DNA from: Symbiodinium natans | Taxonomy: Eukaryota; Sar; Dinophyceae; Suessiales; Symbiodiniaceae | Direction: 5' to 3' | Length of the DNA stretch: 64,000 nt | Assembly (NCBI GenBank): GCA_905221605.1 | Contig: CAJNDS010002251.1 | Coordinates: 127,501-191,500, forward strand | Part shown: positions 11,913 to 24,356 of the stretch, piece after piece | How positions within the stretch are numbered: position 1 is the stretch's first letter | How the letters are laid out: every line of letters begins with the position of its first letter | Notes under the pieces: model-generated | Databases searched by the model: none | Seen by the model: only the letters and a program-made list of their open reading frames with translations | Told to the model about the DNA's origin: nothing | Position numbers and translations under genes: made by a program

Positions 11913-12811
11913 GGTTTGCGGTTTTGAGGGGTGAGGCTTTAAGGATTGCTGTCGGAGGCTTTAGGAAGCTACAACTCTCTTAAACATGCGAATGCCTTGA
12001 TATTCTTTGTCATTGTGGCACTTTTACATGCCTTTACTAGCAAGAAACAGGGCATGGAGGTGGTGGGGTTTGAATAGTTGGGCTTGCGGGCTTGTCTCCC
12101 AGTGTTGCAGGCTTCCGGGCTTTCGAGTGTGTGTTGCATGCCGGCTTTCTGAGGAGGTGTCCGCTTTCGAGTTAGGAGTTAGGACTGTGAGATTCGAGGG
12201 TCCGAGGGCTTAATCCAAAGTTTCGATATCCCCTTGGCCCGCCCACGGACCCCAAACGTCAACCACACAAGCCCGGCAAACCTGAAGACCTTTGTCGACA
12301 TTATGAGCTCCACACCCCCCATTTTTCCCTGCTACACACCTTGAAGGCAGCCAAGCTGGGACTACAGATTAGTAGGAACTATCTTTAATTAGTACTAAAA
12401 ACCCTTTATTTGTGGGGTATAACCCATAAAGCTGTAGGTACAGAAGGTCCCAGGTACTATAGCAGGGGTGCTCCCGAGGTGTCCTGCGATGTTCTACGAG
12501 CCAGACTCCCCATGGAGACCAGCGAGGTTGACAGCGAACCAGACACATACGTCATCATTTCCATCGACACTGACGCGTGATCAGGCTGTCGTTGGGCTTA
12601 CCCTAAAACCTCGACCCTAAACCCTAAACCCTAAGCCCTATCCCCTAAGCCCTAAGCCCTAAACCCTTGACCCTAAACGCTAAACCCTAAACCCTAAACC
12701 CTAAACACGCACTCCGTGATCGTCAGCTCGGCTCCTGCAGACGCTGTCTGAACTTACAACGGCTCGCTTTGAAAGAGCTTGGCGGAAACAGCGTACTTCT
12801 TCACGAACCCT
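11913..12811. other. no gene seen
   Basis: Mixed unique DNA, a probable MITE-D relative at 12358-12465 and a CCCTAAA cluster at 12600-12710. A 68-codon plus-strand frame at 12007-12213 has no motif and I do not call it. Confidence 0.5.
12358..12465. mobile_element. MITE-D copy 2 (weak)
   Basis: The right half (CCCATAAAGCTGTAGGTACAG then AGGTCCCAGG) parallels CCCACAACGCTGTAGGTAAAG and GGGTCCCAGG in the 8101-8188 copy. The left end is poorly preserved. Confidence 0.4.
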
Positions 12812-12932
12812 CCCACTTGGAGGTTCAGGGTACTTATAACCCCAATTAGAACTGTACTTATCAGTCCCCTAAGTCCCCTAAGTAGGTTATAAGTAGACTT
12901 ATAATTGTGGTTATAAGTACCCATGAACCCCC
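12812..12932. mobile_element. MITE-C copy 2
   Basis: Inverted ends CTTGGAGGTTCAGGGTACTT... and ...AAGTACCCATGAACC, each followed inward by TATAACC-CAATTA / TAATTGTGGTTATA. The family is shared with 2506-2614. Confidence 0.7.
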
Positions 12933-13217
12933 CCCCAGAGATTCCACTATCCCTTAATTAAGGAGTATACCTTAAATTATAGCAGGACCCCTAATATGGT
13001 TTAAGGCAGATTCCTTAATTATAAGGGATATTGGAGTCTTTGGGTCAGCTGTCACAGAAACTGCAACACCACTGTCAAACAACATGTTGTATACTTGGTT
13101 CTTGGCGTTTGACAAAGGAGGCCGGAAACCTAAAACAGAGGCACAAGGGTACCACCAGACTTCCGAGAAGCCCTACACCCTAGGTCCACCAGTACCTCGG
13201 CATACCTCAGCGTTGAT

Positions 13218-13381
13218 CTGAGGGTAGCTACATGGGTACATGCGGCCTTAATATGGTCCCTAACCTCCTTTTAAGGCTTCTAATGTATGGACCCTGAATT
13301 TCTATAGGGTATGTCAGGGGTATATAAGGGGTACCCTTTGAAGGGTTCATACCAAGGAACCATGCATGTAACTACCCTCAG
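13218..13381. mobile_element. MITE-E copy 2
   Basis: Inverted ends CTGAGGGTAGCTACATGG and CCATGCATGTAACTACCCTCAG enclose a 164-bp element with internal GGTCCC / GGGTACC short palindromes. Non-coding. Confidence 0.7.
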
Positions 13382-13602
13382 AATTGAGCAAGTGCCCTTC
13401 GTTGCTGCCAAGGGGAACCGAACCCTTCAAAACCCTAAGCCCGAACCCTTAACCCCAAACCCTAAACCCGAACCCTAAACCCTAAACCCTAAGCCCTAAA
13501 CCCTAAACCTGCTGGGCATCTTTCACCCCAGTCCCCTACACCAGCTGCAGCCCAGCTGCCGGCACCGCCGCGGCGTCGTTCCGCCATCGCTCCCTTGGCT
13601 TC

Positions 13603-13713
13603 GGGTTTAGGGTTTAGGGTTTAGGGTTTAGGGTTTAGGGTTTAGGGTTTAGGGTTTAGGGTTTAGGGTTCAGGGTTCAGGGTTTAGGGTTTAGGGTTTC
13701 GGGTTTCGGGTCT
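13603..13713 (+). repeat. TTTAGGG array
   Basis: About twelve TTTAGGG units on the plus strand with TTCAGGG and TTTCGGG variants at the end. Two more short TTTAGGG runs follow at 13869-13900 and 13949-13975. These sit in a duplicated context (GTACTGTACACATGTCCAGG precedes both). Confidence 0.95.
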
Positions 13714-14141
13714 AGGGGTTGGGGTTTTCGGGGGAAAGATTCAGGGCCTAGCGAGGGCAAACCTTGCACGCGGGTGGGGCCAAATGGGCCAAAGGTTCGA
13801 CGAACGCGTCCGAAAGCATCTGGGGTCGCCCAGGAACCTGGGATGTACAAAGGGTACTGTACACATGTCCAGGGTTTAGGGTTTAGGGTTTAGGGTTTAG
13901 AGGGGGGGGGGGGTTTATAAGGGAACAAAGGGTACTGTACACATGTCCAGGGTTTAGGGTTTAGGGTTTAGGGTGGGGCTTTTTAAAAGGGAACCTATAC
14001 CCACCAAAGAGGGAATAAGCGTACTTCTGGGCATCCTAGGATAAGGTTCGGCCAAACCGAACAACATATGTTGGGTGGTAAGATAAACGACGAATGAACA
14101 TTGATGTGGTTTGGTGTTTACAGCGGCGGCATGATATCATG

Positions 14142-14199
14142 TGTACATATATATATATATATGTATATATGTATATATATGTATATATGTATATCTGTA

Positions 14200-14234
<35 letters not shown>

Positions 14235-14342
14235 ATATATGTGTGTTTATATTTGTTTTTTATTTTTTATATTTAGATTTATGTATTTATGATCTAATAT
14301 ATTTATATTTAAGTATTTATGTGTACACACACATACACACAC

Positions 14343-14380
<38 letters not shown>

Positions 14381-14400
14381 ATATACGTGTTTGTTTATAT
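14142..14400. repeat. AT-rich microsatellite cluster
   Basis: Tandem TATA/GTATAT repeats from about 14142 to 14242 and again from about 14322 to 14400. The open frames crossing this region on both strands are translated dinucleotide repeat (Ile-Tyr-Val runs), not genes. Confidence 0.95.
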
Positions 14401-14580
14401 ATTTCACCAGTTCTCCAAAGCAATCGATAGAATTTGCCAACTCTCCAATAATAAATAAGTGGAGGCAAATCTACGAATATTGTGTTGCTTTTGTTATTAT
14501 CGCGGCGAATTCTACTTAAAATTCAGCGAAAAGTTAATGAACGGAAACACGTGTGTACAGGCTTTGGGGAAGATGCTTTA

Positions 14581-14900
14581 AGCTCCCTAACCCCTTACCC
14601 CCTTACCCCCCCCCCCCCCCCTTACACCCTTAAACCCTTAAACCCCTAAACCCCTAAACCCTTACACCCTTAAACCCTTAAACCCTTAAAACCCTTAAAC
14701 CCTCAAACCCTGAAACCCTGAAACCCTGAAACCCTGAACCCCTTAAACCCTGAAACCCTTAAAGCCTTAACCCTTAAACCCTCAAACCCTCAAACCCTTA
14801 AACCCTTAAACCCTTAGACGCTTAAACCCTTAAACCCTTAAACCTTAAACCCTTGGAACCTTAAACCCTTGAAACCTTAAACCCCAAACCCTTAAACCTT
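14581..14900. repeat. CCCTTAAA variant array
   Basis: A 300-bp run in which the unit is an 8-mer, CCCTTAAA, with CCCTGAAA and CCCTCAAA variants, rather than the 7-mer CCCTAAA seen elsewhere. It is preceded by a 16-C run. Confidence 0.9.
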
Positions 14901-15364
14901 GTTCTCTCATTCTCGACTAAGAACCAGCCAGTGATGTTCAGGGATTAAGGGATTTTCGCCCTATAGGCTGTTTAGGGTTTAGGATTTAGGGTTTGGGTTT
15001 TGGGGTTTAGGGTTTGGGGTTTGGGGTTTGGGGGTTTGGGGTTTGGGGTTTGGGGTTTGGGGATTGGGGTTTGGGTATCAGGCGCATGAAAACTACCCAA
15101 GACACTCATCTACACAAACAGGCCCTTGCACGCGAGGTGAACACCAAGATTTCTAGCTTGCCACGCTGGGACGAACGAAAGCGAAGGCCCTGATCCCTGG
15201 TAGTGGACTGGTATTTAAGCCCGAAGCCCTAAACCCTGAACCCTAAACCCTGAACCCTAAACCCCTTGCCAAGCTGAATCATACTTAGCAGGTGTGGGGC
15301 TCAGGGAGATGCTTCCAAGAACCCTGAACCCTAAACCTTCAACCCTTGAACCCCAAAACTGGGC

Positions 15365-15471
15365 AGATTCCCCCCCTTATACTAGCAGTCCTTAATGGAG
15401 ATGAGTACCCCTCATGATAATCCTACTCCCATCCCTGGTCAGGACTGTTAGTATAAGGGGGAACATCCCAA
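15365..15471. mobile_element. MITE-B copy 3
   Basis: Ends CCCCCCCTTATACTAGCAGTCC (left) and GGACTGTTAGTATAAGGGGG followed by AACATCCCAA (right). Same family as 11814-11912. Confidence 0.75.
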
Positions 15472-15698
15472 CCCAGACCCTGAACCGTAAAGGCCCTAAA
15501 GGCCCTAAAGGCCCTAAAGGCCCTAAACCCTAAACCCTAAACCCTAAAGGCCCGAAACCCTGAACCTTTGTCGGCAGGGGGCCTTGAAACAGCCTGGGCT
15601 GCAACGCGCCCAAATTGGCTCGGGATCCAACAGCGAAGAACGCGAGCCGGGGCCGCAGGTCAGGGTTCAGGACTCACGGTTCAGGCCCTGCTTGCTGA

Positions 15699-15822
15699 GG
15701 GCCCAAGACCCCAAATAAGAAGGTCTTTGGGCCCACCTAAACCCTAAACCCTAAACCCTAAACCCTAAACCCTAAACCCTAAACCCTAAACCCTAAACCC
15801 TAAATTGTGGGGTCTTGGACCC
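15699..15822. repeat. telomere-type array bracketed by inverted repeats
   Basis: Ten perfect CCCTAAA units (15736-15805) lie between GGGCCCAAGACCCCAAAT (15699-15716) and ATTGTGGGGTCTTGGACC (15804-15822), which are imperfect inverted copies of each other. Confidence 0.7.
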
Positions 15823-16429
15823 TGAGGGTTCGGGTTGAAGATTCGTGGGGGGGTGAGTTTAAGGTTTACGGCGTCGCGTCTAAGGCCTAGGGGCCTAGGA
15901 TGCAGGGCTGATAAGTTGCAGGAGAAAGTAGAGGGGCTCACTTGAATACGTAATACTTGGGCTTTTGGGGTACTTTAAGGGTCTTTCGGCAGTGTTTCAG
16001 GCCTAAGTCCCTTTCTGTGAGGGATGGGCATTTGGCGCTCAGAAAGGAGGAGTGTAGAGAGTCCAGGGCCTTTCAGAGTGTCCAGCGATAAGACCTGCCC
16101 TGAACCCTAAAGGCCCTGAAGCCATAGGGTTAGGTTGAGGGTTCATGCTCTTGTCAGCATTTGGGCCCTTTGCTGCTTCAACCTTGGAAAGAAGCGAAGT
16201 CCTGCGCGGGACCTTGTCCGAAGAGCCACCGAACATAGACCAAACAACGGCGTCTAGCAACTACCCGAAACCCCCTAAAGCCAAAACCCTAAACCCTCAA
16301 AAGAAGCAGCCCAAGCGCCAGATAATAAACAACAACCTGACATCGCATCCAGACCCACGCAGAGCATGGCGCTAGGGGCAGATTACAGGCACTGAGGCGC
16401 TTGCAGATTGCGACTCCAGGGCACCCTCT

Positions 16430-16512
16430 AAACCCTAAACCCTAAACCCTGCACCCTAAACCCTAAACCCTAAACCCTAAACCCTAAACCCTAAACCCTA
16501 AACCCTAAACCC
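16430..16512. repeat. CCCTAAA array
   Basis: About eleven units on the plus strand, with one CCCTGCA variant. Confidence 0.95.
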
Positions 16513-17365
16513 CCAGATCCAAGAACCCTGGGAGCAGTTGGGGCGGAGTTGCCAAGCCTCAGCTGCCAGCCAGACTCCGACTCCATGGCCGCAACAAAAA
16601 GAACACGCAAAGCACTGGTATGCCCACAGGGGGTTTTCGGGTTTAGGGTTTAGGGTTAAGGGACTATTTGCTTAAGAACCCACCTCGAAAAAATCAAAAT
16701 ATTTTCCTTTTACGGGCAACATAGGGCATCTTTTGTTTTTTGGGGACTTCGTAAGAACATGCTGGACAGGTTGTTAGCGTTTTGGGGTTCAGGACTTCGG
16801 TAGAGGGTTTTTATGGCTTTAGGGTCTCAGGGTTTGGGATTTGAGTATTTGCTTCTAGGGTTTAGGGGTTAAAGTAAGAGGGTTCCAGGGCTGCAGTCGA
16901 GTTTTTCAGGCGAGCTTTCGGGCTTTCGAGGCTAGCTTGAAGGCTTAGGCCCATGATACTTCCGCGACCGTTTAGGGTTTAGGGCTTAGGGCTTAGGGTT
17001 TAGGGTTTAGGGTTTAGGGTGCAGGGTTTAGGGTGGCCGTACATGCCCCCGAAACCTTAAAACCGAAACCCAACAGCAGCCGCTCAACAGCGGACGCAAC
17101 GCTCCTCACAAGCCACCGAAGCAACTCGGGCTTCAATCCCAGTATCCCTAAACCCTAAACCCTGAACCCTGAACCCTAAACCCTAAACACTAAACCCTAA
17201 AACCTAAAACCTAAAACCTAAACCCTAACCCTGAACCCTAAACCCTAACCCAAAAACCCAAAACCTTAAACCTGAAGCTAGGTCAAGATTCAGGGTGTGC
17301 ATACGACGGCTCTCAGTAGGGAAGTCTGGGAATTCGGTGGAAGGAGAGGGGGGAATGCAAGGGAC

Positions 17366-17484
17366 AGGGGGGGGGGGGGGAGGGGGGGTGGGGGAGGGGG
17401 GGGTGGCAAGGTAGAGGGTAACAGGGTAAAAAGGGGGTTAGGGGGGGGGGGGTGGGGGGGGGGGGGGGGGGGGGGGGTGGGGGG
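17366..17484 (+). repeat. G-run cluster
   Basis: Several runs of 8-20 G separated by T or A. It is a candidate quadruplex-forming region. The translated Gly-rich and Pro-rich frames across it are artefacts of composition. Confidence 0.85.
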
Positions 17485-19606
17485 TAAGGTTCCACTGAAG
17501 CCTCCAGCCGGTAGGGCTTAGGGTTTAGGGTTTGGGGTTCAGGGTTTAGGGTTTAGGGTTTAGGGTGTATGGTTTAGGGATTAGGGCTATCAGTGAAAAA
17601 CCTGGGTAGGTCACAGGAAAAGCCTTTCTTCTACAACTTGGGTTGAAGGGGTTCCGGGTTTAGGGCCTCAGGGAAATGTGATGTGATGTGTTTCTTTGCG
17701 CGTGCTGCGTGCCGCGCGTCAGGCTTGAATTCACTCTGCTGTTCACGTGCCCCAGGCCCCTGTAAGGACCTGACATGTGGGCTCCTAAACCTAGGGTTTA
17801 GGGTTAAGTTTAGGGTTTAGGGTTTAGTTAATAGGCTTGATAGTTTAGGGCTTAGGGTTTAGGACTCTAAAAATCTCAGGCTCCTACTTAAGCCTACAAA
17901 ATCGGAAACCCACAAACCCTTCGGGTTGCAGACTCCCAAATCTAGGATTACACCTCGGGTTTTGGGTTTTGGGCGGTCCTAAAACCTGCACATGGACCGA
18001 GAGCTCGCCGTGTTTGGGGTAAACCCTAATCCCTAAACCCTAAACCCTAAACCCTAAACCCTAAACCCTAAACCCTAAACCCTGTGCCCTGAAATACGTG
18101 GTCAAGGCCGCTTCACTTCAGCCCTTTCGCGGCTCACTTGGCGGCATCCTTCTGTGCAGGCTGCTGCTCTGTTGAGGCCTTGCTGTGGGGTTTACGGTTT
18201 AGGGTTTAGGGTTTCGGGTGTAGGTTAGGGGTTAGGGCCCTTGATTGCATGTCTTGTATTGAGGGGAAATGTGTTCTATGGCTCGTCGAACTTCTGACAA
18301 GATGTGGCACCCCATAAACAGAAACTACAAGTAAGGGTCCGGGTACGTAAGCCCAAACTCCTTCTCAATCTCGAAAAACTAAGGGTGCTTAGGGTTGAAC
18401 CGAAGTCTAGCATAATGGGTAGCTCTCGATCCCTTTTGGGGGGTCCTTCTTTATCAGGGTGCCAAAAGGATGCTAATTTAGCGATCTACCCATACAGAGC
18501 TTAGGGGCATGCAGACCACTTTGTATGGCTGGCTCCTTAGGCCACCCCTAAACCTTAAACCCAAAACCTTAAACCCAAATCCTGAACCCTGTGTCAATGT
18601 GGTCACAAGTTAGTGCAGGTTCCCAATTCATTTCGAGGAATTTGACGCCCTCTACCCCCGCCTAAGAAACTCCGCAGCAGAAAGCCTAGAATCTCCCAAA
18701 AGCCTCATCCCTAAACCCTAAACCCTGGACCCTAAACCCTAAACCTAAACCCTATACCTTAAACCCTAAACCCTAAACCCTGCTGATCTCCGTCAGGGAC
18801 CGGGATTGGTGTCAAGGATTCCGGTCTTAATCACTCAGGGGCTCCTCCGCAACCTGCTACAGGCTCTTCCCAGCATTCAACTAGGGTTTAGGGTTTAGGG
18901 TTTAAGGTCTAGACTTCAGGGTTTAAGGTTTAGGGTTTAGGGTTTAGGGTTTCAAGTGTCAAAAAGGGGGACGGGCGAGTAGATGGTGAGCCCTTGACAG
19001 AACTTAGACGACCTAAAAGTAGCTAGCCTGCGTTTAGACCTTAGCCAGAGCTTTCGTGCCGCTTGTGCTTGGGCCACCCACTTTCTCCTTGGACGCCGCC
19101 GATGCCAGGTATCCTGCGCTCAAGCAGCGCAAAGGGGCCCAATGACATTGGGCCCCGTGCGCTCACAGTTGGGAAAATGGTTTTGGGGATTCGGTGATGA
19201 AGAGAAAAGAAAAAGCAAGCCTGAAACCTAAAGGAGCCAGGGGCGCCTGGGAGGAGAGTGTAACAACATAAGGCCTGTCTAAGCCCAAGCAATCTCCTTT
19301 TTAGCCTTACTCAGGGAAGACCTAGCCTTAACAAGGGAATCGAATCGAGAATATCAGGCCCTTCGCCTTGCGCTGTTCCCTCACACCCACCCCCCCCGCA
19401 CCCCTCATGAACTCAAAACCCTGAACCCCCCCCCCCCCAACCAAAACCCTGCAGGGTTTTAGGGCTTAGGGTCGAAGGGTTTTGTGTCTGAAAAAGGGCT
19501 TGATTTAAGGCTCCTAAGCTTAGGGTCTTAGGAAGTAGGGGCTGGGGAGGGTTTAGTCTTCAGGGCGTTAGGTGTTTGAAAACACTCCTTGAACGAGGAG
19601 CCCTCA

Positions 19607-19718
19607 AACCCTAAACCCTGAACCCTGAACCCTGAACCCTGAACCCTAAACCCTAAACCCTAAACCCTAAACCCTAAACCCTAAACCCTAAACCCTAAAC
19701 CCTAAACCCTAAGCCCTG
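19607..19718. repeat. CCCTAAA array
   Basis: About 15 units. The first four are CCCTGAA and the rest are perfect CCCTAAA. Confidence 0.95.
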
Positions 19719-21849
19719 TTGTCGGAAACCCCCGACATCCCTTCGCGGTCTTGGCAGGGAGCAGGCGCTGGCGTCCGGAAACGCCACCGTGGGGGCACGT
19801 CCTGCGTCAGAAGCCCGCGGCACCACAGGGTTCAGGGTTAGGGTGTAGGGTGTAAGGTTTAGGGTTTAGTGTTTAGGGTTCAAGACTTAGGGCTCAGGGC
19901 TGAGGGGTTCAGGGTTCGGGTGTAGGGTGTAAGGTGTAGGGTTTAGTGTTTAGGGCTTAGGGTGTAAGGCTTAGGGTTTAGTGTTTAGGGCTTAGGGTTC
20001 AAGGCTTAGGGCTCAGGGCTGAGGGTTCAGGGCATAGGGCCTAGGGTTTAGGGCTTCAGAAAAGCACAATACTTGTAGCAAGAAACAGGGTTCAGGGTCT
20101 CAGCAAGGCAATACTTGTAGTAAAAGGGTTTATGCGGCGCTTAGGGTTGACTAGACCCGGGAGTAACCTAGGAATAAGAAGGGTACCCTTTTTGGTTTTA
20201 AGGGGAATATAAGGGAACCCCAACCCTAAAAAAAAAAAAAAGGGCCTACTTCCAGTCCTAGTTGAAGCACTTGGGAGTTGGGATTCGCGCATATATGGAC
20301 CAGTTTAGCCCTTCGTAAGCTTCAATAGGGGAGCATGAGCCTCTTCAGGGAAGCAAGGGTTTGGGTTTAGGGTTAGGGCTAGGGGCTATTCGGGCCCAGG
20401 GTTGAGGGTTGAGGGTTCCCGGGTAACCATTTCGGGAGTCGAGTCATCCCTATACCCTAAACCCGAAACAGTTTCGGGGGGCTTGCGCTTTGGGGTTCGA
20501 TTCTGCGGCCACTTGGTCTTTGGGGAGGCTGCGGGGGTTCCTGCAACAAAGGGATAGGGTTCGGGGTTCGTTGTTTGGGGTTTGGGGTTTAGGGTTGGGG
20601 TTTCGGGTTTAGGGTTATAGGGTTTAAGGTAAGGGATAGGGGTCGGGGTTTAGGGCTTTTAGGGTTTAGCGTAGGTCTAAGGGTAGTTACATGGTCCCTT
20701 GTATACCTCTTATACATATATACCCTATCAAACCAAAGGGCAAATACTGCACAACCCTGTAACCCTTTAAAGAAGGTAAACCAGGATTGCGTACTTGGGA
20801 AGTTGCCTATTTTGCCCTTTATGATCCCAGAGACTGGGATCTAGGGATCCTCCAGGGGTTTAAGGGTTGAGGGTTCTCTAGTAACACAAGGCAGACTGCT
20901 GAAATGGCCTTTGAGGGAAGACTTGAACGACTTCTCCCACTCCTGGCGCGCCCGTGTGGTCTTGGAGCTCGCAGCTTGCCGTTTTGGCTTCAGTAGGATG
21001 TCGTGGTAGGGTCGAGAGTTCAGGACAGAACGGTTTAGTCTTAGGGCGTGGCTTTGAACCCTCGACCCCAACCCAATCTTGAAGCCCCAAGGATAAATGG
21101 TGCGGGGGCATAGTGGAGAGCTGGGTTCCCATCCCGTTTTCAGTTCCCTTGCGCAGACACGTGCAGGACCTTGCGCCTTCGCACCCATGTCTTTTCAGGG
21201 TTTAGGGTTTGGGGTTGAGGGTTTAGGGTTTAGGGTTACAAAACCCTAAACTGACATGTTGGTCCCTTAGGTTAGTGCCCAGGCCTGATTGAAGCATACA
21301 CTCTGATCCCCACATCTTCTGCCTCCTGCGTGATGCCAGCAGGCAGCGAAGTCTCCCGGATGTCGGGAAGTGGCCCGAGACCCACCATGATCCGCAGGCA
21401 CGGCTTTTCAACAGGGGCAAGCAACCTACTCAGCACAAAAAGCATGGCTTGTGAAGAGATGTCTGGAAAACCCCAAACCCTAAACCCTAAACCCTAAACC
21501 CTGAACCCCATAAGCCCTAAACCTGCATCCTACATGCTGTAGGCTTGAAATTTGATCGCGCTTTGCAGCCGAATGAGCTCGGGCGCAGGACTTCCGAGCG
21601 CCATTCTGGAGACGAGAAATTTAAGGGCTCCTGGCTTTCAAAACGGGTGGAGTTTTTTTTTGGGTCTTTTTTTTTTTTTTTTGGCCATTTTTTTTTTGGT
21701 CGATTTCCTTGGTTTTCTCTAGGAAAAACCCTACTTTCCTTACATTTTGGACGGATTTTCTGTCATTTCCCTGAGGTTTTCGTTGGTTTTTCATAGGGAA
21801 AAACCTATTTTTTTACATTTTGGACGGATTTCCTGTAATTTCCCTTAGG

Positions 21850-22450
21850 TTGAAGCACGCTCTGCACGGCTTAAAAAAAGCGGGGGGGTTGGGGGGGGCG
21901 CAGCCCCCCCCATTTGCAAACACAATGCACACACGATGTTTTTCAACTAGTTTCTTGGGCTTTGAAGCACGCTTGGTACAGCTTAAAAGAAGCGGGGGGG
22001 TTGGGGGGGGCGCAGCCCCCCCCATTTGCAATGCTCACACGATGTTTTTCAACTAGTTTCTTGGGTTGGGAAGCACGCTTGGTACGGCTTAAAAGAAGCA
22101 GGGGGGGTTGGGGGGGGGCGCAGCCACCCCCCATTTGCAAACACCCTGCTCACATGATGGGTGTCAACAAGTTTCTTGGGCTTTGAAGCGCGCTCTGCAC
22201 GGCTTAAAAAACAAAAAAAAGCGGGGGGGTTGGGGGGGGCGCAGCCCCCCCCATTTGCAAACACAATGCTCACACGATGCTTTTCAACTAGTTTCTTGGG
22301 CTTTGAAGCACGCTTGGTACGACTTAAAAGAAGCGGGGGGGGTTGGGGGAAAACACCTCTCCCCCCCCCCCATTTGCAAACACCCTGCTCACATGACGGG
22401 CGTCAACAAGTTTCTTGGGCTTTGAAGCACGCTCTGCACGGCTTGAAAAA
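21850..22450 (+). repeat. ~115-bp satellite, block 1 (about 5 units)
   Basis: Each unit contains TTTCTTGGGCTTTGAAGC, then a TTAAAA spacer, then G-run/TT/G-run and GCGCAGCCCCCCC, then CATTTGCAAACAC. Two unit types recur. One has ACAATGCTCACACGATG, CAACTAG and CTTGGTACGG; the other has CCCTGCTCACATGATGGGTG, CAACAAG and CTCTGCACGG. The G-run and C-run of each unit can pair as a hairpin. Frames on both strands are translated repeat. Confidence 0.95.
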
Positions 22451-22627
22451 AAAACGAGGTTTTCGTTGGTTTTTCCTAAGGAAACCCTCTTCTGATTACA
22501 TTTTGGACGGATTTCGTCAAACGTCAAAGCGCACGTTGCTTTTCCTTAGTTTGTCCTAGGGAAAACCCTATTTGGTTCGTTTTCTTGGTTTCTATCATTC
22601 CCTCTATATTTTCATCGGATTCATACT

Positions 22628-23687
22628 TTTTTTTCAACTAGTTTCTCGGGCTTTGAAGCACGCTTGGTACGGCTTAACAGAAGCGGGGGGGCGGTTGGGG
22701 GGGCGCAGCCCCCCCCCCCATTTGCAAACACCCTGCTCACATGATGGGTGTCAACAAATTTCTTGGGCTTTGAAGCACGCTCTGCACGGCTTAAAAAAAG
22801 CGGGGGGGTTGGGGGGGGCGCAGCCCCCCCCCATTTGCAAACACAATGCACACACGATGTTTTTCAACTAGTTTCTTGGGCTTTGAAGCACGCTTGGTAC
22901 AGCTTAAAAGAAGCGGGGGGGTTGGGGGGGGCGCAGCCCCCCCCATTTGCAATGCTCACACGATGTTTTTCAACTAGTTTCTTGGGTTGGGAAGCACGCT
23001 TGGTACGGCTTAAAAGAAGCGGGGGGGGTTGGGGGGGGTCGCAGCCCCCCCCCATTTGCAAACACCCTGCTCACATGATGGGTGTCAACAAGTTTCTTGG
23101 GCTTTGAAGCGCGCTCTGCACGGCTTAAAAAAAGCGGGGGGGTTGGGGGGGGCGCAGCCCCCCCCATTTGCAAACACAATGCTCACACGATGTTTTTCAA
23201 CTAGTTTCTTGGGCTTTGAAGCACGCTTGGTACGGCTTAAAAGAAGCGGTGGGGGGTTGGGGGGGGGCGCAGCCCCCCCCATTTGCAAACACCATGCTCA
23301 CATGATGGGTGTCAACAAGTTTCTTGGGCTTTGAAGCACGCTCTGCACAGCTTAAAAAAAGCGGGGGGCGCCAGCCCCCCCCCCAATTTGCAAACACAAT
23401 GCTCACACGATGTTTTTCAACTAGTTTCTTGGGCTTTGAAGCACGCTTGGTACGGCTTAAAAGAAGCGGGGGGGGTTGGGGGGGGCGCAGCCCCCCCCCC
23501 ATTTGCAAACACCCTGCTCACATGATGGGTGTCAACAAGTTTCTTGGGCTTTGAAGCACGCACGCTCTGCACGGCTTAAAAAAAAACAAAAAAAGCGGGG
23601 GGGTTGGGGGGGGCGCAGCCCCCCCCATTTGCAAACACAATGCTCACACGATGTTTTTCAACTAGTTTCTTGGGCTTCGAAGCACGC
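22628..23687 (+). repeat. ~115-bp satellite, block 2 (about 9 units)
   Basis: The same satellite as block 1. Most of the block alternates the two unit types, giving a ~230-bp higher-order dimer. The order of units near 22800-23060 repeats that at 21850-22130 almost exactly, which suggests segmental copying between the two blocks. Confidence 0.95.
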
Positions 23688-23852
23688 TTCCTTTCTTCCT
23701 TCCTTGCTTCCTTCCTTTCTTCCTTCCTTTCTTCCTTCCTTGTTTCCTTCCTTTCTTCCTTCCCTCCTTTCTTCCTTCCTTCCTTCCTTCCTTCCTTGTT
23801 TTCTTCCTTTCTTTCATCCTTCCTTCCTTCCTTTCTTTCCTTCTTTCCTTCT
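23688..23852 (+). repeat. TTCC/TTTC microsatellite
   Basis: A 165-bp polypyrimidine run of CTTCCTTC units that begins abruptly inside a satellite unit (after GAAGCACGC). Confidence 0.95.
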
Positions 23853-24356
23853 AAAACGTACCAGAAATAACGCTTTCCTATGAAACCACAGAGAAATTAC
23901 TGTTTTTCGTACCAAAAACCACGAAAATGCATCAAATCCTTTAAAAATATGGAGGGAATGGTGGTTTTCTTAGGAAAAACCAAGAAAATCGACCAAAAAA
24001 AAAAAATGCCCAAAAAAAAAAAGACCCAAAAAAATAGGCCCTCCTTTCAAAACCCTTAACGGATTTAGGGCTTAGGGTTTAGGGTTTAGGGTGTAGGGTT
24101 TAGGGTTTAGGGTTTACTTACATGCCCCTAAAAACTAAAAACTTTGAGTTAAACATATAATTTTATCGGAACCTCAACAGGGGCTATGACGTAGACAAAC
24201 CCACCCCGGAAAACCCTTTAAACACTGTAAACCCTGTCAGCCCTATAACGCCCTATGAACCCTGCAAGTCCTACAGCTCCATGAACCCTACAAAGCCTAT
24301 AGACCCGAAACGTGTGGAAACCATGGCCACGTGAGTGCTGTGGCTGGCTTGTGTTT

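Larger units (their letters stand above)
15823..21599. other. repeat-rich stretch without recognisable genes
   Basis: Telomere-type arrays at 16430-16512, 16970-17033, 17150-17260, 17515-17590, 18020-18085, 18710-18780, 18885-18955, 19607-19718 and 19820-20060, plus unique DNA. Minus-strand frames of 83 codons (19041-19292) and 115 codons (20841-21188) have no motif I recognise and I do not call them. Confidence 0.5.
21600..24060. mobile_element. satellite-filled island with inverted flanks
   Basis: The left flank (about 21620-21735) and the reverse complement of the right flank (about 23940-24050) share a run of blocks in the same order: TTTCAAAA or TTTTGAAA, GGGTC, a T-tract, GGCCA or GGGCA, a second T-tract, GGTCGATTT, CTTGG and TAGGAAAA or TAAGAAAA. 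Between them lie two blocks of a ~115-bp satellite, a unique block with a repeated TTACATTTTGGACGGATTT motif (near 21743, 21817 and 22496) and a TTCC microsatellite. The flanks make it look like one non-autonomous inverted-repeat element that has captured or amplified satellite DNA. I see no transposase. Confidence 0.6.

Noticed and set aside
14094-14468. Tyr/Ile/Val-rich frames resembling membrane proteins
   Set aside because: They are translated AT dinucleotide and hexanucleotide repeats.
17297-17521. Glycine-rich or proline-rich small protein
   Set aside because: It follows poly-G runs only.
21820-23883. Many 65-135-codon frames on both strands in the satellite
   Set aside because: All are translations of the same ~115-bp unit.
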